Of a stretch of DNA of 60,000 bases, positions 39,005-49,340 are shown in pieces. The stretch covers positions 12,030,001 through 12,090,000 of the forward strand of contig OX442319.1 of the NCBI GenBank assembly GCA_949358305.1, read 5' to 3'. The number at the start of each line of letters is the position of its first letter. Positions within the stretch are counted from its first letter, which is position 1. This DNA comes from Strigamia acuminata (Eukaryota > Arthropoda > Chilopoda > Geophilomorpha > Linotaeniidae). Made by a program: the position numbers and the translations under genes. A model generated the notes under the pieces. That model saw only the letters and a program-made list of their open reading frames with translations. It had not been told where the DNA came from and did no database searches.

Positions 39005-42000
39005 CTAATTTTGAACTTCTAAATGGACCAAACGCTGAATCGAACATTTGTAGTGATAAGCTCGCATGATCAATTTTTGTTTTTTCCTCACGAGTTCTTC
39101 TGCATTTAGAACCCCTTGTTGACGGTGTCTGCTGTCGGCTCTCTGTTTTGAGTTGTTTGTGGAACGATAGCACCAGGCCCACACTCGACATGCGACACTC
39201 GAAGTGCATAAATACGAGCTAGAAATTGAAAATGCAATTTTTTGATTATTTTGTTGAACTGCATTCGCATGGGTTTCTCTGCTTGGCTTCTCCTCTTCGT
39301 CAGCTTCACTGTCCAATTCGTCTGGGTCTATGGGTAATTTTATTTTATTATTTGGCCAGTTTTCTTGCTCTTCACTTAGCCATTTTGACTCTTTCCACCA
39401 CAGGTCGTCATTTATCAGTTCCGCCGCGTTGATGCCTCTTGTCAGTCGGTCGGCTGGATTTTCCGGGCCCGCGACGTGTTTCCATGCTTTCACGTGTGAT
39501 TTTTCTCTAATTTCGATCGCCCAGTTGTTTATGAACGTTGGTGGCCGCTTGGATGAATTGCTGATCCAGTGTAGGCAGATCTGGCTATCGGTCCAATAGC
39601 AGTATCGGTCACAGATCATCACCTCCTTCAGTTGGTCCCAAAGGGGTACTGCAAGAAGGGCGCCCATTAATTCCAGTTCGGGCAGCGTCAATTGTTTTAC
39701 CGGGGCTACTCTAGATTTAGAAAATAGAAAATTTGTCATGATTAGATTTTCTTCTTTTCGGCACACGTAAGCCACCGCGCCATAAGCCCTCGAGCTTGCA
39801 TCGCAAAATATGTGGATTTCGTTTTCTTGACGTGGCTTGAATCCAATCCATCTTGGCAGTTGGACTTCTTTTAATTTGGAGATTTGATTCGCCCATTTTT
39901 GCCAAATTTCTTGCATTTCTTCATTTAATTCCTCGTCCCGTTTCAAGTTTCTTAGCCACAAGGTTTGAAAAAAAATCTTTGCTGTGATGGTGAATGGACT
40001 TGCGAATCCCAATGGGTCAAAAATTTGTGCAGTTTTGCGGATGACTTCGCGTTTGGTGATTCGCTGGATTTCGACGTCGTCTGTACTTTCCACAGCAAGG
40101 CTTATCTGGTCTGTGTTTGGACTCCACCGCAATCCCAAAACTTTGGTCTCGTCGTCATTCATCAGGTTGCAATCAGATGGGACTTCTTGTTCGGCGATTT
40201 GGTAATTGTCAGCAAGCTCGTCTGGATTCACTGTCCACGGCAGCTGGACGGAATAATGACTCCCTGTCAAGTTGATGGTTTGGTTGAATTTCTTGATTAT
40301 TTTCTCATCTCCCGTGGCGGCCATTGATTCATGCTGGACTCCAATCGATTCGAGCTCCCAAAAATTGCGCAACAGGTCATCTGTGGAAGGAACAATAGTT
40401 ATTTTGTTGGCCTGCGTGGGCGACGCGATGAGTTGTGTCCCCTGCGTCGTTTGTCCGTGCAGTGTCCACCCCAAAATCGTGTGTACAGCGGCCAAATTTT
40501 CTTCAATAAATTTGGAGCAACCCGTGGTGATCTTGTTGTAATGGTCCACGCCGAGGAGAATGTCCACTTCGCTTGAATGTAAGGCGGCCTGTTTGCAATT
40601 CACTTGGATTCCCAAGTCTTTCAATTTGTCATTCAAGGCGCTGGTTGGAATTTCTGTCGGAGTGGTTGTGCACCGCGGCGTTTCAATTGCATCGATTAAT
40701 ATGGCTGGAGATGCTCCGTTGGCTGGTTGTATTTTCACCTGCACTCGGTTTCTAACTTCCATTTTGGGGTGCTGACCAAACGTGGCGAGGTTGATCTTTT
40801 CCGTTCCCAATTTTTTCAAATTTAATTTCTGGGCCACGTCAGCGCGAATAAATGTGCGCTGTGCTCCGCCGTCTATGTAGCAGACACCCTTGGTTTGCAG
40901 CTTCTCTCCGCTCAATTGTGCCATTTGGATCATCAAAAATTCAACAGCTGGTCGATTTACGTTGACAACTGCGTTTTGTTTGATTTCAGTCACCTCAATT
41001 TGTCTACCGGAACTTGATTCGTTCGTTGCTGTCGATTTCGGCTTGGTGCACAAATATGTGTGGTGCTGCCCTTTGCATCGATAGCACTTCATTGACGTGC
41101 GACACTCGTTGGTCGGGTGCGGTGTTCGTCCGAGGCATCGAAAACAAACGTTTTTTGCCTTTAATTTCTCCATTCGTTCTTCAGCGTTGAGTGGGCAGAC
41201 TTTTCGGTCGTGGCTTTTTGATTCGCAAAATTGACAAGTTTTGACTGCAATTGACATCATTGATGCGGAACTTTCATGGACTCGTTTATCTTTCCTTTCA
41301 AATCGTTTGTTTTCCCTTTTGAAGTTTGAGGAGTCCAGAACTGCATTTAATTTCGGTTGGGATTCAGTTGGCCTCGATTGATTTGCCATCATCTCGTATT
41401 GGGCCTCCTTCGTCACAAATTCGTGCAGCCAGTTCATGAGACGAGGGACTGATCGCTCTGCAGCGTTCTCTCGGTCGTATTCACGCATCAGTGTACGTGG
41501 GATTGCTGTGGCCAGTGTGGGAAACAGCGTCCTTTGATATTCCTCGAGGCGCACATCGATGTTGCTCAAATTTTCGATGTTTATCTCGACGTGGCGGTGC
41601 AAATGCTGCAGTCCAGCGTGATCCTTCTCGTCCTTTACTGCAGGTAAAACGGATAAATTATTTATAAATCGATTTTCCAATAAAATTTTATCGCCATATT
41701 TTTTTTTTAAGCGATCAACTGCGACCAAGTAATTTGGTATTGTAATTTCTAACGCTTTGATGTCATTCAAAGCGTCCCCGTGCAGATACGTGCGCAGGTG
41801 AAGCAATTTATTTATATTGTCCAACTGTGTATCGTCTCCATATTGCACGCTAAATGTTTTCCAGAACCCACTCCAATCCTCTGGCCGCCTACCGTCAAAT
41901 TTTGGCACTTCCAACGGTTTTCTTTTTATTGAATTGTTAATTGTTGGTATTACGGCTTGATTTAATTGTAGCGGTAAATTTTGAGGCACAATGGGTTGAA

Positions 42001-42307
42001 CTGGATAATTTTGAGTGTTATACATCACAATGGCGGCTCTTGTTGTTGCAGCGCGGTCTTCAATGGCGTCGAGCGCGTTGGTCACCTCATCCACTTCAAG
42101 GTCGTTCTTGGCCAAATCCATAGCCAAATCACTAGCTTTTGTCACACGTAGCATTTTTCCCGCTAATTGATCTTTCCAGATGCTGAGCACATCCTTGGTC
42201 ACCACTGGCACATCAGCAAAGGCGGTTGTAATGGTGGCCATTAGTGTTTCAGCAGCTTGGATGGCTGTGGTCAAGGCCCTTCTTTTCAACTCGAATTTTG
42301 GAGGCAT
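39005..42307 (-). CDS. Bel/Pao gag-pol ORF lacking RT core and integrase (1,100 aa)
   Basis: The ATG at 42307 opens a Pao-type gag (DUF1759-like, residues about 1-300). Three zinc knuckles follow: CQFCESKSHDRKVC, CFRCLGRTPHPTNEC and CYRCKGQHHTYLC (about 358-420). The protease motif is CYIDGGAQRTFI (about 476). The frame then reaches the start of RT (NFWELESIGV) but passes from SVQLPWTVNPDE to DETKVLGLRWSP within about 35 residues. The polymerase palm and its YVDD-type motif are absent. RNase H remains (IHIFCDASSRAYGAV, YCYWTDSQICLHWI, GPENPADRLTRG), and then the ORF ends without an integrase. Deletions that keep one frame suggest a non-autonomous copy rather than random decay. Confidence 0.9.
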   Translation of the reverse strand: MPPKFELKRRALTTAIQAAETLMATITTAFADVPVVTKDVLSIWKDQLAGKMLRVTKASDLAMDLAKNDLEVDEVTNALDAIEDRAATTRAAIVMYNTQNYPVQPIVPQNLPLQLNQAVIPTINNSIKRKPLEVPKFDGRRPEDWSGFWKTFSVQYGDDTQLDNINKLLHLRTYLHGDALNDIKALEITIPNYLVAVDRLKKKYGDKILLENRFINNLSVLPAVKDEKDHAGLQHLHRHVEINIENLSNIDVRLEEYQRTLFPTLATAIPRTLMREYDRENAAERSVPRLMNWLHEFVTKEAQYEMMANQSRPTESQPKLNAVLDSSNFKRENKRFERKDKRVHESSASMMSIAVKTCQFCESKSHDRKVCPLNAEERMEKLKAKNVCFRCLGRTPHPTNECRTSMKCYRCKGQHHTYLCTKPKSTATNESSSGRQIEVTEIKQNAVVNVNRPAVEFLMIQMAQLSGEKLQTKGVCYIDGGAQRTFIRADVAQKLNLKKLGTEKINLATFGQHPKMEVRNRVQVKIQPANGASPAILIDAIETPRCTTTPTEIPTSALNDKLKDLGIQVNCKQAALHSSEVDILLGVDHYNKITTGCSKFIEENLAAVHTILGWTLHGQTTQGTQLIASPTQANKITIVPSTDDLLRNFWELESIGVQHESMAATGDEKIIKKFNQTINLTGSHYSVQLPWTVNPDELADNYQIAEQEVPSDCNLMNDDETKVLGLRWSPNTDQISLAVESTDDVEIQRITKREVIRKTAQIFDPLGFASPFTITAKIFFQTLWLRNLKRDEELNEEMQEIWQKWANQISKLKEVQLPRWIGFKPRQENEIHIFCDASSRAYGAVAYVCRKEENLIMTNFLFSKSRVAPVKQLTLPELELMGALLAVPLWDQLKEVMICDRYCYWTDSQICLHWISNSSKRPPTFINNWAIEIREKSHVKAWKHVAGPENPADRLTRGINAAELINDDLWWKESKWLSEEQENWPNNKIKLPIDPDELDSEADEEEKPSRETHANAVQQNNQKIAFSISSSYLCTSSVACRVWAWCYRSTNNSKQRADSRHRQQGVLNAEELVRKKQKLIMRAYHYKCSIQRLVHLEVQN

Positions 42308-42338
42308 TTTGTACTTGCAGTTGTTATGTTAAGGGTAT

Positions 42339-42356
42339 TCCCGGGTTTCGGCACCA
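42339..42356 (-). promoter_or_regulatory. Bel/Pao primer binding site (tRNA-Phe)
   Basis: The minus-strand sequence TGGTGCCGAAACCCGGGA is complementary to the 3' end of eukaryotic tRNA-Phe (acceptor strand UUUCGGC plus ACCA). It starts three bases from the LTR. Confidence 0.7.
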
Positions 42357-42359
42357 AAA

Positions 42360-42967
42360 TGTTGATTCCAATCGCTTTTAATTGGTATTTCTAAAGTCTC
42401 TGGCTTCTTTGTAAATGTAAATGTTGGTTGAAATAAAATGGATGCTTGTTGTCACCATGAATTTTGTATGTTCACTGGGGTCAAGTTTATTGTCTCACAA
42501 AAACTATATACAAGAAACGCTCCTATTGGAGCAACACTAATCTCTTAATTGGCCTCAGCTGCATTCTTAAGAGGGGAGCTGAAGCCAGGTTGAGTGACAA
42601 TAAATCTAACCCAATCTAATTAAAAAGGTTAATGACACTAAAAATGTAAATAAACAAATAAAAACATAATAAATGCAAATATCAAATATCAAATCAAAAA
42701 ATATGGAAATTAGCAAATAAAGGACACTAACGAGTAAGATGTCATAATAAGAATTAATACAAGCAAATATTAATTAAAAAACATTATTAAATTGTTTCAC
42801 AAAATAGCAATAATAATGGCACATTAAAGGGAATGTGCACCCAAATTAAATGTCATGAAATCAAATACAAATTGCAAAAATATTAATAAATCAAATTACA
42901 CAAAAACAACACATAAACATCACATTAAAGGGAATGTGAACCCTGGAGTAAAACGCCAGTTTTCACA
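42360..42967 (-). repeat. Bel/Pao 5' LTR
   Basis: This is the 608-bp partner of 38379-38990, about 99% identical by eye. Confidence 0.9.
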
Positions 42968-42972
42968 ATTGA

Positions 42973-44688
42973 ATTATAAGATCACCTGGCTTTTTTATCA
43001 ATACCAATCATTAGAATGTACTGGCGCCTCTTAAACGCCAACGATTGACCAATTTATTCATCTTCCTTGGGAAAGTGGCACTTGATTAGAAATTTATCAC
43101 AGCATCTTTTTTCCAAAATGCTTACTGACATGATTAGGCATATTGCTTACTACAAACAGTTTGATAAACAAAATCTTATTCTTAAGTCTATGGAAGACTA
43201 AATAACAGCAGACTAATTCTGCAGACCGACAACTCCTATCTATACATTACCCGGGACATAGTTGTGGCAGTTACCAGTGGCCCAATTTTTTTATTTTTTA
43301 TTTTTTTTTTATAATTTTACTTATTCGCCTTCAGAATCGTTTGATTTGTAGTTTATTCTCACATTGTGGAATGGACGTTGCAGTCAGTTGACCACTTTCG
43401 AGTGTTGTCCTAAGACAGTTATTGTGCAGTATTCAGTAATTGATTTTAGAACCGATTTCTTAAAACTTGCTCAAATCCAGTGCTCTAAAAATTGGAAAAA
43501 CATGTATATGACAGTTTTATTTTGGAACAATAAAAGAAAACCAATGATTTGCTGCACTTTTGTTGACCATTTCATGATCTGATTCCGCCGGAATTCAAAT
43601 AGGCGCTGGGTAAAAAAAATAAACTCCTAGGCCGCAATATGAAGTTTTACTACAAGTATAGTCTTCCAATGATGAAACCAGAAGGGGGTCAGGTTGGTTC
43701 TACCATTGTGGCAGTCGCCTCACTTCATTTGGTACCACTGGCACTGCTGTGTGACACAGCGTCCTCAAGAGGAGTAGGGCAGGAGCAGTTCTGTAGGAAA
43801 CATTTTACATTTATAGCAAACTCCTGATTAGCTTTAAGATCTAAGGTCCAGGACCAAAAGAGGAAGATGACAACATTTAATAAATAAAATCAAGGTTTTT
43901 AATGCTTTAACAATACAATTCCAGTAAGAAAGAAAACTCAAAATAATGACAAGAACTAAACTAACAGAAAATAATTGGTCATGACAGAAAAAAGAAAGAC
44001 ATTTCTATTTGCCTCCAAGTGGGTCTCCATAAGCACTGGCGCGATTTAGGTATTGTTGTCTGCAAAGCATTTTCTGTCTGGCCACAAAGTTTGATGTTTG
44101 TCATAAATACATAACTAGTAGAACTTAAAAGTATATTCTAGGAGTAGCTAAGAAATGAGTATGCAATATTTTGCATTCAAAAATATGTATAGTTGTATTA
44201 TTCGCTGTAACTTATTAGATAAACTAGAATCATGACCTGTCATCATAAATGGAGAAATAATTATACTGTATAAACTGCTAATAAAACTTTAGAATTTGGT
44301 AGTCCAGTATTACAATGTGTATAAAAAATATTTGATGATGATGATGATGATGAAAGGATGAATCAAATGATGTTAAAATGGAACACAAACAAGATATTAG
44401 TTTGACTCCATTCCCTCAATTCCCTGATACAATCATTTCAAACACAATAATCTCGTTCCCAGTATAATTAAATAACAAACTCTCCCACATTGGATGGCAT
44501 CTCTTAAAAGAAAAAATTATCAATACATCATGGCAACTTTATTTCAAACTGGAAATTGGCGTGATTTAGGCATTGCTTTCGGCAAACAGTCTGGTAAAAA
44601 AAAAATCTTATACTTAAGTCTTAATTGTATTATTAGTAAAAAGAAAGATGAAAAAATAATAGACGGTCTGGACACCTACAACTCCTAC
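42973..44688. other. Intergenic with diverged repeat fragments
   Basis: No gene was found. Stretches near 43165-43235, 44030-44085 and 44550-44680 resemble one another (for example TGGCGTGATTTAGGCATTG against TGGCGCGATTTAGGTATTG). They are probably old copies of one repeat. A GAT microsatellite lies at about 44333-44353. Confidence 0.4.
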
Positions 44689-44815
44689 CTATAAAAGGAA
44701 CCCCACGAGTTCTTGGACCAGCAAAGTGAACGGTTGCATCTGACCATCCACCCAAAACTGGCGAGTCAACCTGAGCGTCCAAAACGTCGAGAATAACGAT
44801 TCTTGCGTCGACACA
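44689..44815 (-). CDS. Candidate orphan exon, unrecognised
   Basis: A TTCAG acceptor and a GTAGGAGT donor bound 127 nt, open in one frame for 42 codons (CVDARIVILDVLDAQ, then GGWSDATVHFAGPRTRG). Phase is 0 in and 1 out. The sequence looks protein-like, but no neighbouring exon was found and the opposite strand is also partly open. Confidence 0.25.
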
Positions 44816-45269
44816 CTGAAATGGAATAGAAATGTACTGAATTGAACTGAATTTAAGAAGAGAAAGAAAGAAAGACAGTCTCAACAACCTTGATTTAACT
44901 TCTGGTAAAAGAAGTATCAGTGTCAATAATTGGACCGGTGTGTCCGATGTGAAGGAGAAGATGAGTTGGTTTACCACGTCTACCCAGTGAAAGTTTTGCA
45001 TGTAGAACAAGGCGGGCGCTGAGCATCAAATGTCAATGCCGGACACATCCGGACTCTGCTTTCAAATCGGCATTCATGCTGAGCACGTTCTTAGTATTGT
45101 CATGTGTGCAAGAGGTGAGCAGCAACCGCCTGCTCTGGCGCTGCACGAAATTGCCTGTGTTACCAGAAATTCAGTTTAATAGATAATAAATAAATAAAAT
45201 AAGTTAATAAATTAATAAATAAACACACACTCATACCCAAACAAGCGAGCGTGCATTTTACTTCTCCTA

Positions 45270-45401
45270 ATGCCCCAGTACTGCCTGAGCGTCACAGAGG
45301 ACGACATGTGGACCGCATTGGCCTGCAACGTCCCCTATGGTTCTGTGGTGCACGAAAAGGTGCTCAAACAGCATTGTGGCTCGAAGCAAGTGTTACTATA
45401 A
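45270..45401 (+). CDS. Small ORF or terminal exon, unrecognised
   Basis: This 43-codon frame begins MPQYCLSVTEDDMWTALACN and ends at TAA 45399-45401. Residue content is protein-like, and the frame stays open upstream of the ATG for at least ten codons. It may be the 3' exon of a plus-strand gene. No family is recognised. Confidence 0.22.
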   Translation: MPQYCLSVTEDDMWTALACNVPYGSVVHEKVLKQHCGSKQVLL

Positions 45402-45418
45402 AGAATGTGATTTTAAGA

Positions 45419-45470
45419 ATTAATGATCGATGATTAATGATTAATGATTAATGATTAATGAATTAATGAA
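45419..45470. repeat. ATTAATG short tandem repeat
   Basis: About five copies of the 7-bp unit ATTAATG overlap the end of the DWNN ORF and supply its last codons. Confidence 0.7.
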
Positions 45471-45854
45471 TTTGGATGGGTGGTAGTAGTACGAAGATTG
45501 GGTCATCATGGCGTTGATTTTGTCGTCTTCCGAGGCGTTGGCGTCGATTGGGGAAGGCGTAGAGGCGGGGTGGGTGTCTGGTGTGCGGCGGAAGCGGTCA
45601 GTTTGTGGTTTTTTGGCGTTGAAAATGGGAATTCGGGCAACAACGACGGAGGAATTCTTGGGGATTAAATGGTTATCGTGTTGGTACGTTTCGTTCGTGT
45701 CCGAGTTGGTGATTTGTAGGTCGAAGTTGCCGTTTGTGTAGATTTTGTTTTGTCGGATGATGGATTGTTTTAGTTCGCCGAGCGATACGTGGAGGCCGGA
45801 GAAAGTGATGACTTCGTTTTGGAGACTGTTTTTGAACTTGTAGTGGACGGACAT
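45441..45854 (-). CDS. DWNN-domain protein, truncated RBBP6-like (137 aa)
   Basis: The N-terminus MSVHYKFKNSLQNEVITFSG and the blocks LQITNSDTNE and LIPKNSSVVVARIPI are the ubiquitin-like DWNN domain of RBBP6/SNAMA/Mpe1. In full-length members it is followed by a zinc knuckle and a RING and acts in pre-mRNA 3' processing and ubiquitylation. Homology continues through EDDKINAMMTQSS to the YYYHPSKF position, just before where the zinc knuckle would start. The frame then runs into an ATTAATG repeat and stops. It is intronless. It could be a partial retrocopy or a genuine DWNN-only protein; human RBBP6 is known to make a short DWNN-only isoform. Confidence 0.72.
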   Translation of the reverse strand: MSVHYKFKNSLQNEVITFSGLHVSLGELKQSIIRQNKIYTNGNFDLQITNSDTNETYQHDNHLIPKNSSVVVARIPIFNAKKPQTDRFRRTPDTHPASTPSPIDANASEDDKINAMMTQSSYYYHPSKFINSLIINH

Positions 45855-46297
45855 TGTTGGTTTTAGGGTTTTGTTTGGATAAGAGGTTTGTCGACGCGTT
45901 TTGGTTGTAGAAAATAAAATGGCGGATGTGTATGATCAAGTTAGTTATACGTTGACATTATTATGGATGCGGCAGCGATGTTCTACCAAATGCTAAACGA
46001 TCATTGGTTAACACCAAGCGAAAGAAAAAGACAATTTTATTTTGTTTTAATTTTTTTTTTCCTAAATTTTTTTTTCAAAATTGTTCATATTTTCATATGA
46101 TTGACATTGCATTTATTTCTGTTTAAAATTAATTTTTTTTGTTTAAATTGTATTTTTCGGTCTAAGTTTGCATTTTTTCTGATTGGGAAATGCGCTGTAC
46201 AAGACATTTACAAGTCAGACAACATCAAATAAAGTATAACAATCAAAAACTATTCCATTTCTTGTATAACTTATTACTTTTCCAATAATCCTGTTTT
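45855..46297. other. Intergenic between NLR copy A and the DWNN gene
   Basis: This is AT-rich with T runs. It includes the 3' flank of NLR copy A and about 110 bp of 5' flank of the DWNN ORF. No gene is seen. Confidence 0.5.
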
Positions 46298-49200
46298 TTA
46301 TATTACATTACAAGGCCAGCTTTCGTCATCTGATTTCCTTACTATACGTAAACAATTATGATTATAATAAGTGTTGAGATGATTGAAATGTGGATCAAGT
46401 TCAAAATATATCGATTCAGCCGGGGAAATTTTTACAAACAAATTTAAATTAGAGACGAATTGCATCAATTTATCGACGTCTGTGCGTTCTCCTCCCATGA
46501 AATTGACAGTGTCCCAATAGGAGCTGCGGAGACCTAGGAGCAAATCATGTGCATCTGAGTATTTATAGGTCCCAGAAGTCTCATATAAAGTGATTGTTTT
46601 TAATTGTGATTTCTCTTTGTTGGCCCATAAATTATTCATGCGTCTGAATAATTTTGAGATCCATGATGAAATCTTATTGTGAATTACCAGATTGATAATT
46701 GGGAGCGTTTGGATACAATTAGCCAACTTCTCCACGTCTGTACGGTCTGAAACTACAAGTCCTAATATTTGTAGGTTAGTAAATGGATTTAGAAATAAGA
46801 GATCAGGATTTATCACTAACAACGTTTTCACAGTCTTAAACCCAGTCCATGAGGGATATTTTTGCATCATTTTATAAATCGCAGTGAGAGAAGAACAATT
46901 AAGCACTGTGGGCTTCATATCAACCATTCCTTCAAGATTGGTAATTTCCACTTCATAACAACAGTTAGGGAACAATAAAGGTTTCCTGCAAGTGTAAGTA
47001 CCTTCACTAAGAGTCAGTCGGTGGTATTTCTTACTCCCACCATTAATAAGATCATACAAATCAATTGTACAGCCAGCCAACTTTAGGTGTTGCAAACGGT
47101 TGGATTTAGCAGCAGAGATCGAGAAGTCCGTCATATCTAATTCTTCTTGACGAAGACTCTTTAAATGTATTAACTCAAGGCATTCCACTTGATTATTTCT
47201 TAGGAGTTTTATAACAAGTTGTCTGTCGATTTCGGTTAATATTGTAATTGTTAATTGATGATATTTGATTTTGCTGAATACTTCATGCTTTCTTATTAAT
47301 TGTAAAAATTCGGAACTAGCTACGTATGATCTGAATTTCAGGTGACACGATTCACAATTTGGTGATGCGGCAAAGCGTAAACATTCCTCCAACGGTCCTT
47401 GAAACGGAATTCGGGATGAAAACATTTCTCTAGCTTGACAGGCTTTTGAGAGAACTATGAATTTTGTTTTGGGATTTAATTCGAACATAATTAGCAGACG
47501 AGTCCTAATTTCATCTGCAAACATTTCTAATTTTGTTTCTTTGTCAACTTCAATTGATTTAATTTTCCCGCAATTAATGCCGTATTTTAACATTTCTCTG
47601 CATATCTTTTCTTTTCTGTAAAAGTAGGTTGGTATAGTAACAAGAATAAAATTTTTCAGCAGTTTAGAGTTTTGAATATTGATTGGCAAGCATTCTGACA
47701 GAAGTATGAAAGGAAAATTCTTAAAGTAAACGAACCACACATTGTAAGAATCGATGACGGACAACAAGGAATCTAATTTACTTTCCATTAGACTCGCGAG
47801 CACAGGCAATATCAGTGACGTTCCAGAAGTTTTGAAGAAATGATTCGTAACCAATTTCAAATTGTTTTCCGTCCATGCAGATTTGTTCGTATTTATTTCA
47901 ATCCACAAAGCAAACGCAGCTGCGAATTCGATAATAGATAGATGGAAAACTTCGTAATGATTTTTTCTACCATCAAACGTAATTTCTTCACGATTAGAAA
48001 GAAAGCCATGTTGATAAATGGCATCTGTTAGACCGTTTCCTTCAAATATAAAGTTGTTTTCAACTATTTTCCGCACCGTTAAATTTCCAAACTCTTTCAT
48101 TTCTTCTTGTGTATTGTTCAACGGTAAGTCTAATCGAAATAAGTCAAAATCATAATCGAATTTCTCTCCACGTTTGGTCAAACTTTGCTTCAAAATGAGG
48201 TTGAATATTTGTTTGAATAAATCAGTTTTCGTGGTCCCAACGTCAACGGTTTCACCTCCGCGAATTACAATTGACAGGAGCATGAGAAGTAACGGCGAAT
48301 TGAATAATTTCAATTGTGACGATAAAGTTTTCATTACGACTTCGATAGTATTTTTTGGTAGTAATAATTTCTCCAAAAATTGCCTTTTCTTTTGTGTGCT
48401 CGTAATGCCCATTGTGTAAATTCTCTTGTCGGAAAAGTCTTCTAGCATTTCGTGAGATCCGAACAATTCCGACCTTTCATCGCCACTCAATCTGAACAGA
48501 CCCGTTTGACAGAATGCAACCACCGTCACTTCGCTGTACAGGTGGCCGTATAACATTTTCATGATTTTTCCTCGTTCTTTAGGCTCCAATTCATCTAAGC
48601 CGTCGAGCAGAAAAAGCGTTTCTCTTCTGTGGTTGTTTATAATGGACACGATGTCGCGTGAGTCGCACCGTTTTCCTATTTCTTCAATCACTGCTTCGAA
48701 GCTGCGTTGTCCTAGGTCTCGTAAAGGCACCAGAAAAGCAAATTTGAAGTTGATGTATTTGCCAGTCGTAGCCCAGTCGTGGGCGAGTTTGATGGCCAGC
48801 GTTGTTTTGCCGAAGCCCGGCTGTCCTTCAATGAGGATTCGGAGCGGTCGTTCGTCCTTCTCCCAACAGAAAACGTCTTGTATTTTGATTTGTTTCTTCG
48901 ATTCGTTTAGTTCCAGTTGGATGAAATGTTCGTCAATCAACAACTTTTTCCCTTCCTTTATCCAAGCAACTTTTGGAAAAGCTAATTTGCTGTGAAATGT
49001 TTTCAGATTTGTTTGAAAAACATCGCACCGTTTGTTGCCATCACCATCAGTTGTTTCGCAGCAGGATCTGACTTCATGTTTCGGTTTGTTAGCAACAACT
49101 GTATATACAGTAAAATAATTAATTTAGTTACATGTATTTGTTAAAAATTATGTATTTTCGTTTTGAATATTTAAAGTGGTAATGCTAACCTTCGGGGTCA

Positions 49201-49340
49201 CGAGTTAGATAAGTCTTCGTATTATAGATTGCTACCGGTGCAAAAACTTGTTTAGCTTCGATGTTTAGCGTCGCACTTCCACTGCCACCGTGCTCGTGTT
49301 GGCTTCCATTTGTGACGTTGACAGTCGGACTGGCGTCCAT
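46298..49340 (-). CDS. NLR copy A: NACHT-domain protein with repeat-rich C-terminus (983 aa)
   Basis: Exon 1 is 49340-49190 (ATG at 49340). A 91-bp intron has a GTTAGC donor and a ATACAG acceptor. Exon 2 is 49098-46298. Phase is 1 and the total is 2,952 nt. The 50-residue N-terminus is polar and has no recognisable death-fold domain. The NACHT NTPase carries Walker A GQPGFGKTT (about residues 142-150) and Walker B TLFLLDGLDEL (about 211-221). The post-NACHT helical region includes HLSIIEFAAAFALWIE. The last 350 or so residues contain irregular leucine-rich segments (LQHLKLAGCTIDL, LFLNPFTNLQILGLVV). NACHT proteins of this plan are STAND ATPases, typically immune sensors. A disrupted tandem paralogue lies at 1318-35990. 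The role in this host is inferred. Confidence 0.88.

Larger units (their letters stand above)
38379..42967 (-). mobile_element. Bel/Pao LTR retrotransposon, internally deleted
   Basis: LTRs of 612 and 608 bp are flanked by the 5-bp duplication ATTGA (38374-38378 and 42968-42972). They differ by a 4-bp indel and about three substitutions, so this insertion is older than the Copia and Gypsy copies. One long frame is left with RT core and integrase missing. A purine tract (minus strand GGGGGGAG) lies at 38991-38998. Confidence 0.93.

Noticed and set aside
46298-48943. NLR copy A starting at 48943
   Set aside because: That codon is TTG, and the frame continues upstream to a splice acceptor at 49098 with a phase-matched exon 1 starting at ATG 49340.
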